A DNA stretch of 20,021 nt from Lachnospiraceae bacterium (GTDB lineage: Bacteria > Bacillota > Clostridia > Lachnospirales > Lachnospiraceae): assembly GCA_900767585.1 (NCBI GenBank), contig CAAFZP010000029.1, positions 1 to 20,021 on the forward strand. Reading direction: 5' to 3'. The position numbers and the translations under genes are program-made. Positions 6,415 through 14,664 of the stretch are shown here, piece after piece (position 1 is the stretch's first letter; the number at the start of each line of letters is the position of its first letter). The notes below the pieces were generated by a model. The model ran no database searches and was not told where the DNA came from. It saw nothing but the letters and a program-made list of their open reading frames with translations.

Positions 6415-8427
6415 ATGAGAAAAGAAGACAGTATTCAAACAATAAAAGGAATCGGTGAAAAAACAGCAGAGTGTTTTGCGCGACTTGGGATTGTTACGGT
6501 TGATGATCTGCTGCATACATATCCGCGTAGTTATCTAAGCTATGAGGAACCGGTCCGCATACGGGATGCGGCGGTTGGGGAACGGCATGCAATCCGTGCA
6601 ATGATCACATCCTATGTGACAGTCAGACAGGTGCGAAGTCTAAAACTTACGATTCTTACAGTGGGTGACGGAGATTCTACGTTGCATATGACATGGTTTA
6701 ACCAGCCATTTCTAAAAAATGTGTTCCACAAAGGAGATTCCTATGTTTTTGTCGGAACTGTTAAGGCAAAAAATGGCACACGTGTGATGGAACAGGCTGA
6801 GTATTATAAGCTTCCGGTCTACGCCGGGATGCAGCAGGAGATGCAGCCGGTCTATCCACTTACGAGCGGATTATCCAACAAGACCTTCCAGAAAGCGATT
6901 ATCGCGACCAGGGAGCTGATCTGCCAGATGGAGGATTATATACCGGAGGATGTACGGACGGAACATAACCTGATGGAATTATCCGAGGCGTATGAGAACA
7001 TTCATTTCCCGATGAACCAGACAGTCTTAAAAAATGCGATCCGCAGGCTTGCATTTGATGAGTTTTATCAGTTTCTCTATGATATGGCATCCATGAAGAA
7101 GACAACGCAGCTGCAGGAAAATACGCACAAGATCGTGCAGGGGAAGGCGGTTGCAGACTACATATCAGACCTTCCGTTTTCGCTCACGAAAGGACAGCAG
7201 CAGGCAATTGAGGATATCCTCGCGGATATGGGAGGCGATGGTGTGATGAACCGGCTGATCCAGGGGGATGTCGGTTCCGGAAAGACAGTCGTTGCTGCGG
7301 CATCGTTGCTTGCCTGTGCGAAGGCGGGGTATCAGGGCGCGCTCATGGCACCGACCGAGGTGCTTGCAAGACAGCATTACGAGGAACTGTCAGAGCAGTT
7401 TGCAAAGTATGATATCCGTACAGCGTGTCTCGTCGGGTCGACACCACTAAAGGAGAAACGAAGGATCTATGAGGCGTTGAAGCAGGGTGGGGTTGACGTC
7501 GTGATCGGCACACATGCACTTTTAGAGGACAAGGTGGAATTCAAAGATCTGGCACTGGTTGTGACGGACGAACAGCACCGGTTTGGGGTAAACCAGCGAA
7601 AGAAATTATCGGACAAGGGCTATGGTGTGCATACACTTGTCATGTCTGCGACACCGATTCCCCGGACACTTGCCATCATTTTATATGCAGATATGGATAT
7701 CTCGGTGATCAAAGAACTGCCGAAAGGCAGAAAACCAATCAAAAACTGTGTGGTCGGTACAAATTATCGTCAGACTGCATACAACTTTATTGCCGGTCAG
7801 ATTGCAGAAAAAAGCCAGGTATATGTTGTCTGCCCTATGGTGGAGGAGAGCGAGACACTCGATGTGACAAACGTCACGGAGTATGTGGATACGATGCGGG
7901 CGAACCTGCCCGCCGGCACAAGGATTGAGATGCTGCATGGGCAGATGCGGCCGGATGAAAAAAATGAGATCATGCGGCGGTTTGCTGACGGTGAGATCGA
8001 TGTCCTTGTTTCGACAACTGTGATTGAAGTTGGTGTGAACAATCCAAATGCAACTGTGATGATGGTTGAAAATGCAGAGCGGTTCGGGCTTGCACAGCTA
8101 CATCAGCTGCGGGGCAGAGTCGGACGTGGAAAGAAGCAGTCGTATTGTATCTTTATCAACGGAAAAGAATCCGAAGAGTCGATGGAACGTCTGCGCGTGC
8201 TGGAGAATTCCAACGATGGATTCTTTATTGCAAGCGAAGATTTGAAACTACGTGGACCGGGAGATTTCTTCGGAATCCGGCAAAGCGGTGATGCACTGTT
8301 TGAGCTTGCGGATATCTATAATCACGCGGATATGCTGCAGCTTGCACAGGATCTTCTGAAGGAATATGGCAGGACGATGCAGCCGGTCCGGAGAAATCGT
8401 GGTGGAATCTCAGAGACTGTGTTGTAG
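6415..8427 (+). CDS. recG: ATP-dependent DNA helicase RecG
   Basis: Superfamily 2 double-stranded DNA translocase that regresses stalled replication forks and processes Holliday junctions. The 670-residue length fits the family. It opens with the helical/wedge-associated IKGIGEKTAECFARLGI motif, followed by an OB-like wedge domain (about 60-150). The helicase core has Walker A GDVGSGKT (K290), the DEQH box (D385), motif III MSATPIPRT, and the C-terminal lobe with STTVIEVGVN and QLRGRVGRG, then the RecG-specific SNDGFFIASEDLKLRGPGDFFG block. The ATG at 6415 has only a weak ribosome binding site (GGATGGG, 6398-6404), which suggests low expression. It follows yloV, as it does in B. subtilis. Confidence 0.97.
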   Translation: MRKEDSIQTIKGIGEKTAECFARLGIVTVDDLLHTYPRSYLSYEEPVRIRDAAVGERHAIRAMITSYVTVRQVRSLKLTILTVGDGDSTLHMTWFNQPFLKNVFHKGDSYVFVGTVKAKNGTRVMEQAEYYKLPVYAGMQQEMQPVYPLTSGLSNKTFQKAIIATRELICQMEDYIPEDVRTEHNLMELSEAYENIHFPMNQTVLKNAIRRLAFDEFYQFLYDMASMKKTTQLQENTHKIVQGKAVADYISDLPFSLTKGQQQAIEDILADMGGDGVMNRLIQGDVGSGKTVVAAASLLACAKAGYQGALMAPTEVLARQHYEELSEQFAKYDIRTACLVGSTPLKEKRRIYEALKQGGVDVVIGTHALLEDKVEFKDLALVVTDEQHRFGVNQRKKLSDKGYGVHTLVMSATPIPRTLAIILYADMDISVIKELPKGRKPIKNCVVGTNYRQTAYNFIAGQIAEKSQVYVVCPMVEESETLDVTNVTEYVDTMRANLPAGTRIEMLHGQMRPDEKNEIMRRFADGEIDVLVSTTVIEVGVNNPNATVMMVENAERFGLAQLHQLRGRVGRGKKQSYCIFINGKESEESMERLRVLENSNDGFFIASEDLKLRGPGDFFGIRQSGDALFELADIYNHADMLQLAQDLLKEYGRTMQPVRRNRGGISETVL

Positions 8428-8434
8428 AAAACGG

Positions 8435-8463
8435 TTGCCGAACAGAGTAAAAAAGCATATAAT
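8435..8463 (+). promoter_or_regulatory. Promoter for membrane protein and cellulase genes
   Basis: -35 TTGCCG at 8435-8440, 17-base spacer, -10 TATAAT at 8458-8463. It lies in the 73-base gap after recG, 37 bases before the next ATG. The 33-base gap before the cellulase gene has no second promoter that I can see, so both genes are probably transcribed from here. Confidence 0.7.
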
Positions 8464-8500
8464 AGGCACGTGTTTAATTAAATAAGATAAGAGGAATGAC

Positions 8501-8980
8501 ATGAAAGTAAAAGTAGGGTATATTACACGCTGGAGAAGAGCCATTTTCTTTACTCTGGTGGCATGTATTGTTGTATTTGGACTGGTATCTACCGTATGTG
8601 CGAAGCTGATCGAAGCGGCACTTGTTTCGAATATGGTAAGTGTTGCGGCACTGCTTCTGTGCATCGTTGTATTTGTGCTTGTATTGAGTGACAAATGGGA
8701 ACACTTTGAGGGCGAAGGAATCGCCGCGATTGAGAACGGGGAATTTACATATCATGATAAGAAGCGCCATATCGAGATTGCGATGGATGATATAAAAAGT
8801 GTAGATATCAAACCGATTACACTTGGACAGACAAGCAAGACGAATCTTGCGTATCTGCTCGTGATCAAGACGAATAAGAAGAAATATCAGATTGAGTCGG
8901 AGCGTGCCAGAGGACAGGCATACGATGAGGTTGACCTGCACCGGTTATATATCTGGATACAGGAAAAACGAACAAAGTAA
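8501..8980 (+). CDS. Small membrane protein, two helices plus cytosolic domain; function unknown
   Basis: I do not recognise a specific family. The 159-residue protein begins at ATG 8501 after a GAGGAAT ribosome binding site. It has a basic N-terminus (WRR), then hydrophobic helices at about residues 13-33 and 38-63, both short of charged residues, then a soluble domain of about 95 residues rich in beta-strand patterns (GIAAIENGEFTYHD; HIEIAMDDIKSVDIKPI; YLLVIKTNKKKYQIESER) ending in a helix. Two N-terminal helices followed by a compact beta domain resemble bacterial PH-like (YcxB/bPH type) proteins; this is a resemblance seen by eye only. By the positive-inside rule the C-terminal domain should be cytoplasmic. 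It lies 33 bases upstream of the cellulase gene on the same strand. Confidence 0.75.
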   Translation: MKVKVGYITRWRRAIFFTLVACIVVFGLVSTVCAKLIEAALVSNMVSVAALLLCIVVFVLVLSDKWEHFEGEGIAAIENGEFTYHDKKRHIEIAMDDIKSVDIKPITLGQTSKTNLAYLLVIKTNKKKYQIESERARGQAYDEVDLHRLYIWIQEKRTK

Positions 8981-9012
8981 GAGGGTTACAGGGGAAGGAA
9001 TCAGGTGAAGCA

Positions 9013-10572
9013 ATGAAGAAAAACAATAACAAGGTATGGATTGCAGTGATCGCTGTGCTGGTAGTAGTGATTGCCATATTGATTGTTGTAATGGTGCGCA
9101 GAAAGCCGAAGGACGATGTCGGGAAGGTAACCTCCGAGGAGGCAGTTCAGACAGAGACAGAGGCAGTACCGGAAACGTCGTCAGACGCGACAGCGGCGGC
9201 AACGACGGAGGCACAGACAGTACAGGATTGTTTTGTCAAAGTGACAAACAGCAATTCGTGGGAGAGCGCAAATGGATACAGCGGGCAGCTGGATTCCACG
9301 ATTACAAACAAGACAAGCGGTGCACTGAAAAACTGGGAGATCCGGATGACGGTGCCGGATAAGACGACGGTGGACAGCTCCTGGAACGGAACATTCAAGC
9401 TGGAAGGTACTACCTTGTCGGTTACTAGCGTGGACTATAATACAGAAGTTCCGGCGAAGGGAAATCTGAAGGATATCGGTGTCATCGTGACAGTGCCATC
9501 GCAGGCAGATCTGAAGGCCATCTGTGACAGTGCAGTGCTCTATGTAGATGGAAAAGAATACAAAGGAAGCAGCGCATCAGCGGCAACCGAAACCACGGAG
9601 GCAGAAGAAAAAAAGGAAGAGACAAAGCCGAAGAAAAAAGTGGAAGCAGAGAGTGGAATACCACTTGACAATCATGGTAAGCTTACGCTGAAGGGAACGG
9701 ATATTGTAGATAAAAACGGAGACAAATATCAGTTAAAGGGTGTCAGCACACATGGCATTGCGTGGTTCCCGGAATATGTAAATCAGGATGCGTTTGAAAG
9801 CCTGCGTGACGACATGGGTGCAAATCTGATCCGTATCGCGATGTATTCCGGCGAAAATAACGGATACTGTACCGGCGGAGACCAGCAGAAGTTAAAGGAA
9901 CTGGTAAAAACCGGTGTGGACGCGGCAACGAATCTTGGTATGTATGTCATCATTGACTGGCATGTATTGGGCGACCAGAATCCACAGACATATAAGGAAG
10001 AGGCAAAAGCATTCTTCGAGGAAATGTCTGCCCTGTATAAAGACTACGACAATGTAATCTATGAGATCTGTAACGAGCCAAACGGCGGAACAACCTGGGC
10101 AGATGTAAAGTCTTATGCGGAAGAGGTCATCCCGATCATCCGCAAGAACGCGAAGGATGCACTGATTATTGTCGGGACACCGAACTGGTCCCAGGATGTG
10201 GATATCGCAGCGGAAGATCCGGTTACCGGATATGACAATATCATGTATGCGATTCATTTCTATGCGGCAACGCATACGGACAATATCCGAAATAAAGTGA
10301 CAACGGCACTTTCCAAAGGACTGCCAATCTTTGTCAGTGAGTTTTCCATCTGCGATGCATCCGGAAATGGTGCGATTGACTATGATCAGGCAGCAAAATG
10401 GTTTGATCTGATCGATGAAAACAACCTGTCTTATGCAGCATGGAATCTGTCCAATAAAGATGAAACATCATCGCTTATTTCATCCTCTTGTACGAAGACA
10501 TCCGGATGGACGGATGATGATTATTCCGAGACAGGAAAATGGCTGAAAAAGCAGATGCATGGAGAAAATTAA
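9013..10572 (+). CDS. Membrane-anchored CBM2-like/GH5 endoglucanase
   Basis: Glycoside hydrolase family 5 enzyme, probably an endo-beta-1,4-glucanase of the Cel5/GH5_2 type, 519 residues. Architecture: one hydrophobic segment at 8-28 with positive residues on both sides (KKNNNK, RRKPK) and no clear signal peptidase site, so a signal anchor that tethers it outside the membrane; a Thr/Glu/Ala-rich spacer (38-70); a CBM2-like domain (72-180; W83, W108, W124; C73 and C171 could form a disulfide, as in many CBM2); a charged Lys/Glu linker (190-215); and GH5 from about 219. Catalytic residues are the acid/base E355 in CNEPNG and nucleophile E443 in VSEFSICD; IIDWHVL and AIHFYAATH are also typical. 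Cellulose or mixed-linkage glucan is the likely substrate. CBM assignment is less certain than GH5. Probably co-transcribed with the preceding membrane protein. Confidence 0.93.
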   Translation: MKKNNNKVWIAVIAVLVVVIAILIVVMVRRKPKDDVGKVTSEEAVQTETEAVPETSSDATAAATTEAQTVQDCFVKVTNSNSWESANGYSGQLDSTITNKTSGALKNWEIRMTVPDKTTVDSSWNGTFKLEGTTLSVTSVDYNTEVPAKGNLKDIGVIVTVPSQADLKAICDSAVLYVDGKEYKGSSASAATETTEAEEKKEETKPKKKVEAESGIPLDNHGKLTLKGTDIVDKNGDKYQLKGVSTHGIAWFPEYVNQDAFESLRDDMGANLIRIAMYSGENNGYCTGGDQQKLKELVKTGVDAATNLGMYVIIDWHVLGDQNPQTYKEEAKAFFEEMSALYKDYDNVIYEICNEPNGGTTWADVKSYAEEVIPIIRKNAKDALIIVGTPNWSQDVDIAAEDPVTGYDNIMYAIHFYAATHTDNIRNKVTTALSKGLPIFVSEFSICDASGNGAIDYDQAAKWFDLIDENNLSYAAWNLSNKDETSSLISSSCTKTSGWTDDDYSETGKWLKKQMHGEN

Positions 10573-10635
10573 GCAGAATGAAAATGACACATCATTCAGG
10601 TATTCTAAAATAAAAAAGTAAAAGGAAAAAAGAAT

Positions 10636-11190
10636 ATGCGTGTAATAGCAGGAACGGCACGAAGCATGCCATTAAAAACAATCGAAGGGCTTGATACAAG
10701 ACCCACAACAGACCGGATCAAGGAGACGTTATTCAATATTCTGACCGGATATATTCCACAGGCAAAGTTCCTGGATTTATTTGCCGGAAGTGGCGGGATT
10801 GGAATTGAAGCGCTTTCCAGAGGAGCAGATAGCTGTACATTTGTGGAACAGGCAAAAAATGCAGCTACCTGTATTGAAGATAATCTGAAATTCACAAAGT
10901 TGATCAACCGTGCAGAAATACGAAAATTGGATGCCGTCAGCTTCGTATCTTCTCTTCGAGAGATCGATTATGATGTGATCTTTATGGATCCGCCATATGG
11001 GAAAGGGCTGGAAAGAAGAGTATTAGAAGTGCTCTCTACAAAGAAATTTGTGGCAGATACGTTGATTATCGTGGAAGCTTCTATCGACGAGGATTTCTCT
11101 TATGTGGATGCACTTGGATTTGAGATAACAAAAGATAAGCATTATAAGACAAACAAACATGTTTTCATGATGCAGAAGGAGCAGATATGA
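10636..11190 (+). CDS. rsmD: 16S rRNA (guanine(966)-N(2))-methyltransferase
   Basis: SAM-dependent methyltransferase that makes m2G966 in 16S rRNA during 30S assembly. The length of 184 residues is normal. Features: N-terminal MRVIAGTARSMPLKT, the RPTTDRIKETLFNIL block, SAM-binding motif I DLFAGSGGIGIEALSRGA (residues 47-64), and catalytic DPPY (118-121). The start at ATG 10636 has AAAGGA nine bases upstream. The stop codon overlaps the coaD start (ATGA), so the two are translationally coupled, the standard rsmD-coaD arrangement of Firmicutes. Confidence 0.96.
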   Translation: MRVIAGTARSMPLKTIEGLDTRPTTDRIKETLFNILTGYIPQAKFLDLFAGSGGIGIEALSRGADSCTFVEQAKNAATCIEDNLKFTKLINRAEIRKLDAVSFVSSLREIDYDVIFMDPPYGKGLERRVLEVLSTKKFVADTLIIVEASIDEDFSYVDALGFEITKDKHYKTNKHVFMMQKEQI

Positions 11191-11684
11191 GTATAGCGGT
11201 TTATCCAGGCAGTTTTGACCCGGTTACATTGGGTCATTTAGACATTATTCGTCGGTCAGCAGCGATTTTTGATCACGTGATTGTCGGAGTTTTGAATAAT
11301 ACATCGAAAAAACCATTGTTTTCTTTGGAAGAACGTGTTAATATGTTGAAAGATGTAGTTTCCGAAATTGGAAATGTGACAGTGGAATCGTTTGACGGAT
11401 TGCTTGTTGATTTCGTCAGACAGAAGAATACAAATGTGATTATACGTGGTCTCAGAGCCCTGACAGACTTTGATTTAGAGATGCAGATGGCGCAGAGTAA
11501 CCGCATGGTTGCAAAGGATGTGGATACAGTTTTCCTGTCAACGAGCACACAGTATTCGTACTTAAGTTCCAGTGTCGTAAAGGAATATGCAAGGTATGGT
11601 GTTGATTTAACGGAATTCGTTCCGGGCTGCATTATTCCCAAGTTGATTACGCGTATGAATGAATTGGATATAAAGAGGTCATAG
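11187..11684 (+). CDS. coaD: Pantetheine-phosphate adenylyltransferase
   Basis: Phosphopantetheine adenylyltransferase: transfers AMP from ATP to 4'-phosphopantetheine, the penultimate step of coenzyme A synthesis, in the cytoplasm. The 165-residue length is as expected. The nucleotidyltransferase signature is YPGSFDPVTLGH (T14-x-G-H17), followed by the RGLRALTDFDLEMQMAQSNR substrate block and the C-terminal YSYLSSSVVKEYARYG motif. The start overlaps the rsmD stop by four bases, and its own stop codon lies inside the ribosome binding site of the next gene. Confidence 0.97.
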   Translation: MSIAVYPGSFDPVTLGHLDIIRRSAAIFDHVIVGVLNNTSKKPLFSLEERVNMLKDVVSEIGNVTVESFDGLLVDFVRQKNTNVIIRGLRALTDFDLEMQMAQSNRMVAKDVDTVFLSTSTQYSYLSSSVVKEYARYGVDLTEFVPGCIIPKLITRMNELDIKRS

Positions 11685-11697
11685 GAGGATTCTTAAG

Positions 11698-12456
11698 ATG
11701 GGTAAAAAAGGCGTAGAAAGCATGATCGAGGAGATCAAAGTATATATTGAAAACTGCAAACCGATGCCGCTTTCACAGACAAAGATTTCAGTACAGAAGC
11801 AGGAGCTACTCTCTATGCTTGATGAGTTAGAGCTGAAGCTTCCCGGGGAGATTGAGCGATGCAAGAAGATTATGCGGAACAAGGAGATGATTCTTGCAGA
11901 TGCCAGAACCCGTTCGGATGCGATTATTACAGAGTCTGTAAATGAGGCAAATCGTATGATAGAAGCAAACGAGATTACACGACTTGCAAATATCCGTGCG
12001 GATGAAATACTCGAGAATGCAAGAAGTCAGGCACAGCAGATTGTTGACCAGGCTTCCGAAGAAGCAAATGAAATCCGTCTTGGTGCGATGTATTATACAA
12101 AGGATAAGCTCACGGAGATGCGTGATATCTTCCAGAAGGTTCATGATATGGAAAAAGAAAATTATCGTACTTTAATCGAGTCTCTGGAAAACGATACCTA
12201 CGTAATCGAGACAAATATGACAGAGATGGATACAAATATCAATATGTTTACTGCATCTTCTACGATGTCATATGAGCAGACAGATGATGCGGTCGATACA
12301 CAGGCACCTATGCAGCAATCACAGCCGGTACCTGTGCAACAGCCACAGCCGGTTCCGGAAGACGAAGCAGATGATGATGTGGATGTATACGGAGATCGGG
12401 ATTCTGAGGATGACGATGATGACGACGATGATTTTGATGATTTCTTAGATGAGTAA
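11698..12456 (+). CDS. Coiled-coil protein with Asp-rich tail, function unknown
   Basis: A 252-residue soluble protein. Similar genes next to coaD are often named ATPase or H+-ATPase subunit H-like because of the coiled coil; I see no nucleotide-binding motif and would not use that name. A conserved-looking N-terminus (residues 8-45, IEEIKVYIENCKPMPLSQTK) is followed by a long heptad-rich region (about 45-190) of the ANEITRLANIRADEILENAR type, recalling DivIVA or F0 subunit b stalks. A Pro/Gln segment then carries an 8-residue tandem duplication, and residues 218-252 are overwhelmingly Asp/Glu, including eight consecutive Asp. AGGAGG at 11683-11688 overlaps the coaD stop, so it is in the rsmD-coaD operon. 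Its last 12 bases overlap the end of ylbJ on the other strand. A structural, oligomeric role is plausible. Confidence 0.85.
   Translation: MGKKGVESMIEEIKVYIENCKPMPLSQTKISVQKQELLSMLDELELKLPGEIERCKKIMRNKEMILADARTRSDAIITESVNEANRMIEANEITRLANIRADEILENARSQAQQIVDQASEEANEIRLGAMYYTKDKLTEMRDIFQKVHDMEKENYRTLIESLENDTYVIETNMTEMDTNINMFTASSTMSYEQTDDAVDTQAPMQQSQPVPVQQPQPVPEDEADDDVDVYGDRDSEDDDDDDDDFDDFLDE
12313..12360 (+). repeat. 24-base imperfect tandem duplication
   Basis: Units 12313-12336 and 12337-12360 encode QQSQPVPV and QQPQPVPE in the low-complexity linker of the coiled-coil protein. The shared core ACAGCCGGT is identical. It is followed by GAT/GAC runs coding for the Asp tail. Confidence 0.7.
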
Positions 12457-13323
12457 GAGATACATGCAAAGACCAGTCATACATCCGCAGATACATTTGA
12501 CAACGAAATAATAAATCATGGACAGCCCGGATTGTTTCGTGACCTGTAAGGTTTGGAGAAAGGCAGAGATGCCGCCAAACGAGGTACACGCAAGGATCAG
12601 GGCTGTTTTGCATGCAGGAGAAAATGTGCTCGCTGCAAGTACCGTGCTTCCCTGGGTAATTTCGAGTATGCCGCATAAGACGGTCGATACATCGGAAGGA
12701 AGGTTCGGGATGGCACAGACAAGTGCAAACAGGATGGAACAGATCATGATGTATAAACCGACATAGGTGATCTGGATGACGGATTGTAACAATAGATCGT
12801 TTGTCTGTGTGGATGTAGGTTGTTGAGGTATATATTTCGTTAAATATCCAGATGTCTGTTTGTGCTTATTTATAGTGTGTAAGATGACAAATGCGATGGA
12901 AGTGACAAGCACATACGGCACATAGAGAACCGCAAGCAGAAACCAGAAAGGAAACTGATCCTGTAGAACAATGTGTCCGATATAGCCGGACAGAAACATC
13001 GGACTGATATTATTGCACAGTGGGAGCAGTATGGCAGCGGTGGAAGATTTGATATAGCCTTCTTTCGTGAAGTCGGAAGCCATCTTCGCACCGAGCGGAT
13101 AGCCACATAGAAGTCCAAGCAGGAATAAGACAGGAATCGCATAGGCGGCGCCTGTTTTTTTGGTGCGGATTTTGAGGACGAAGAGATTCGATAAGAGCAT
13201 AAAAGGAAGAAGCAGAGGCAAAACATCGTGAAACCAGAGCATAAGTCCGGCACGTGCCCCGGAAACTACGACCTGATTTTCTCCAATCAGTGTCAGAAGA
13301 AAAATAATCAGACAAAAAAGCAT
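12445..13323 (-). CDS. ylbJ: YlbJ-like sporulation integral membrane protein
   Basis: Polytopic membrane protein with Gate-type (nucleoside recognition) sequence character; YlbJ is needed for spore cortex formation in B. subtilis. Visible blocks: GARAGLMLWFHDVLPLLLPF near the N-terminus, LLGLLCGYPLGAKMASDF with the family's GYPxGA motif, LLPLCNNISPMFLSG, and the C-terminal LACTSFGGISAFLQT segment. The start at ATG 13323 is preferred because AGGGAG lies 7 bases upstream; the open frame runs 30 codons further but without a ribosome binding site. At 292 residues it is shorter than B. subtilis YlbJ (about 400). It lies 99 bases after tmcAL on the same strand and overlaps the coiled-coil gene tail to tail by 12 bases. 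YlbJ suggests the host can sporulate or descends from spore formers. Confidence 0.85.
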   Translation of the reverse strand: MLFCLIIFLLTLIGENQVVVSGARAGLMLWFHDVLPLLLPFMLLSNLFVLKIRTKKTGAAYAIPVLFLLGLLCGYPLGAKMASDFTKEGYIKSSTAAILLPLCNNISPMFLSGYIGHIVLQDQFPFWFLLAVLYVPYVLVTSIAFVILHTINKHKQTSGYLTKYIPQQPTSTQTNDLLLQSVIQITYVGLYIMICSILFALVCAIPNLPSDVSTVLCGILEITQGSTVLAASTFSPACKTALILACTSFGGISAFLQTLQVTKQSGLSMIYYFVVKCICGCMTGLCMYLLLI

Positions 13324-13422
13324 AGAAAAACTCCCTAAACTTCCATAATTAAATGTATGAACACGAAATATCACATAGAACCAAACAGTAAGGAAATATG
13401 TGTGAAATGTCATACAGCGGCA

Positions 13423-14658
13423 TTATAGAACGGGGAGTTTTCTTGTATAATCGTTCGGAAGTGTGATGCCGTAATGATTATAGTAGATGCAGTTGTAAAG
13501 CTCTGTTGCACGCAGATCATACTGCCACATGGTACGTGCGGGTCCGGTGAGGGTGGCAGGGTAGGAGGAAAGTACGGAGTCAAAATCTGCTTTCTTCGTG
13601 ATGACCGGAATCTCAGATGCCTCGTGTAACCGGCGGATAAGCCCGCTGGAATCCTTCTTCAGTGCCAGGATATTGGCATAATATGCATAACCGGATCCGA
13701 TAAACTTCTGCCGGTCGGACTCGGTATAGCAAAGCAGCAGATGCAGGAGCGCACGGGCGATGCGGCTCCTTGTGATGTCTTTCGTCTTTAACTGTTCGAC
13801 AAGCGTTTCATAGTCGATCGGATATGGGGCATGCTGCAGTTTATCCGCAAGTGCCGGGGAGATATCACAGATATCCGACAGCTCCGGTTCCCGGAGTCTG
13901 CAAGCCTGTACGAAAGATGTCAGCATCGCATCCGACAGATAGGTGTGTGTCGGAGCTCCCATACGCGAATAGGTTGTCGTTGGTACCTGTGCGGCAAGCA
14001 TCGAGAAGTCCGTTCCTTCCGCAAGGGCTGTCCGAATGGCAGTTGCCGAGCTGATCTGCGCCTGCAGATCGGTATCATGGTAGTCGTTTGAAATCCGTTT
14101 GATAAAGATCGGTTTGATATCCGCCTGCAGCTTCTGAATCGCACACAGATAGGAGAGCGCAAGCGTATTGTTCGGTGTCTTAAGAAGCGCGGCTGCCGAA
14201 TCTCCGCAGATCGAAGCGATTGCCGTCTGCCTGGCTTTTGGATAGGAAGCACCGGTTTTTAATGCCTGCTTCAAGGCAAGCTGATAGTTCTCCGGTTCCT
14301 CGGTCAGAACTTCTGCAACCTGTTCGAATACTTCCGGTTCAGCCTCTTCGACGCCAAACGCCAGATAGTCGATCGTGTGAAGGTCCTTTAAGATTGCGAC
14401 AGCACCATCCGCAAAATCTCCGGCACTTCCTGTCGCATATACAAACGGAAGCTCTAAGCACAGGTCGAAGCCATCTGCAACCGCCATTTCCGCGCGTGTG
14501 TATTTGTCCCACAGGGCAATACTGCCACGCTGCAAGAAATTTCCGCTCATCAGTGCGATTGCATGGTCGGCATGCGAAAGAGACATCGCTTCCTCGAAGA
14601 GATAGTGATGTCCGTTGTGGTATGGATGAAATTCTGCGATGACTGCTACGTTACTCAT
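13423..14658 (-). CDS. tmcAL: tRNA(Met) cytidine acetate ligase (TmcAL/YlbM)
   Basis: Makes N4-acetylcytidine at position 34 of elongator tRNA(Met) using acetate and ATP. The protein is 411 residues, close to B. subtilis YlbM. It carries the nucleotidyltransferase motif AEFHPYHNGH (H14-N-G-H17), then the family block SGNFLQRGSIALWDKYTRAEMA, GFDLCLELPFVYATGSAGDFADGAV, and YLAFGVEEAEP. The start at ATG 14658 puts the HNGH motif at the usual distance; no Shine-Dalgarno sequence precedes it, and a good promoter places the transcript start at or next to the ATG (see findings). In B. subtilis ylbM shares a locus with rsmD, coaD and ylbJ; here ylbM and ylbJ are on the opposite strand. Confidence 0.95.
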   Translation of the reverse strand: MSNVAVIAEFHPYHNGHHYLFEEAMSLSHADHAIALMSGNFLQRGSIALWDKYTRAEMAVADGFDLCLELPFVYATGSAGDFADGAVAILKDLHTIDYLAFGVEEAEPEVFEQVAEVLTEEPENYQLALKQALKTGASYPKARQTAIASICGDSAAALLKTPNNTLALSYLCAIQKLQADIKPIFIKRISNDYHDTDLQAQISSATAIRTALAEGTDFSMLAAQVPTTTYSRMGAPTHTYLSDAMLTSFVQACRLREPELSDICDISPALADKLQHAPYPIDYETLVEQLKTKDITRSRIARALLHLLLCYTESDRQKFIGSGYAYYANILALKKDSSGLIRRLHEASEIPVITKKADFDSVLSSYPATLTGPARTMWQYDLRATELYNCIYYNHYGITLPNDYTRKLPVL

Positions 14659-14664
14659 ATCGTT

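Noticed and set aside
12400..12456. GAT/GAC run as a non-coding microsatellite
   Set aside because: It is in frame and mixed in codon use, encoding a consistent acidic tail that ends at the stop codon.
13920..14252. 110-codon minus-strand open frame within tmcAL
   Set aside because: It is an out-of-frame shadow of tmcAL, extremely Arg-rich and without a start signal.
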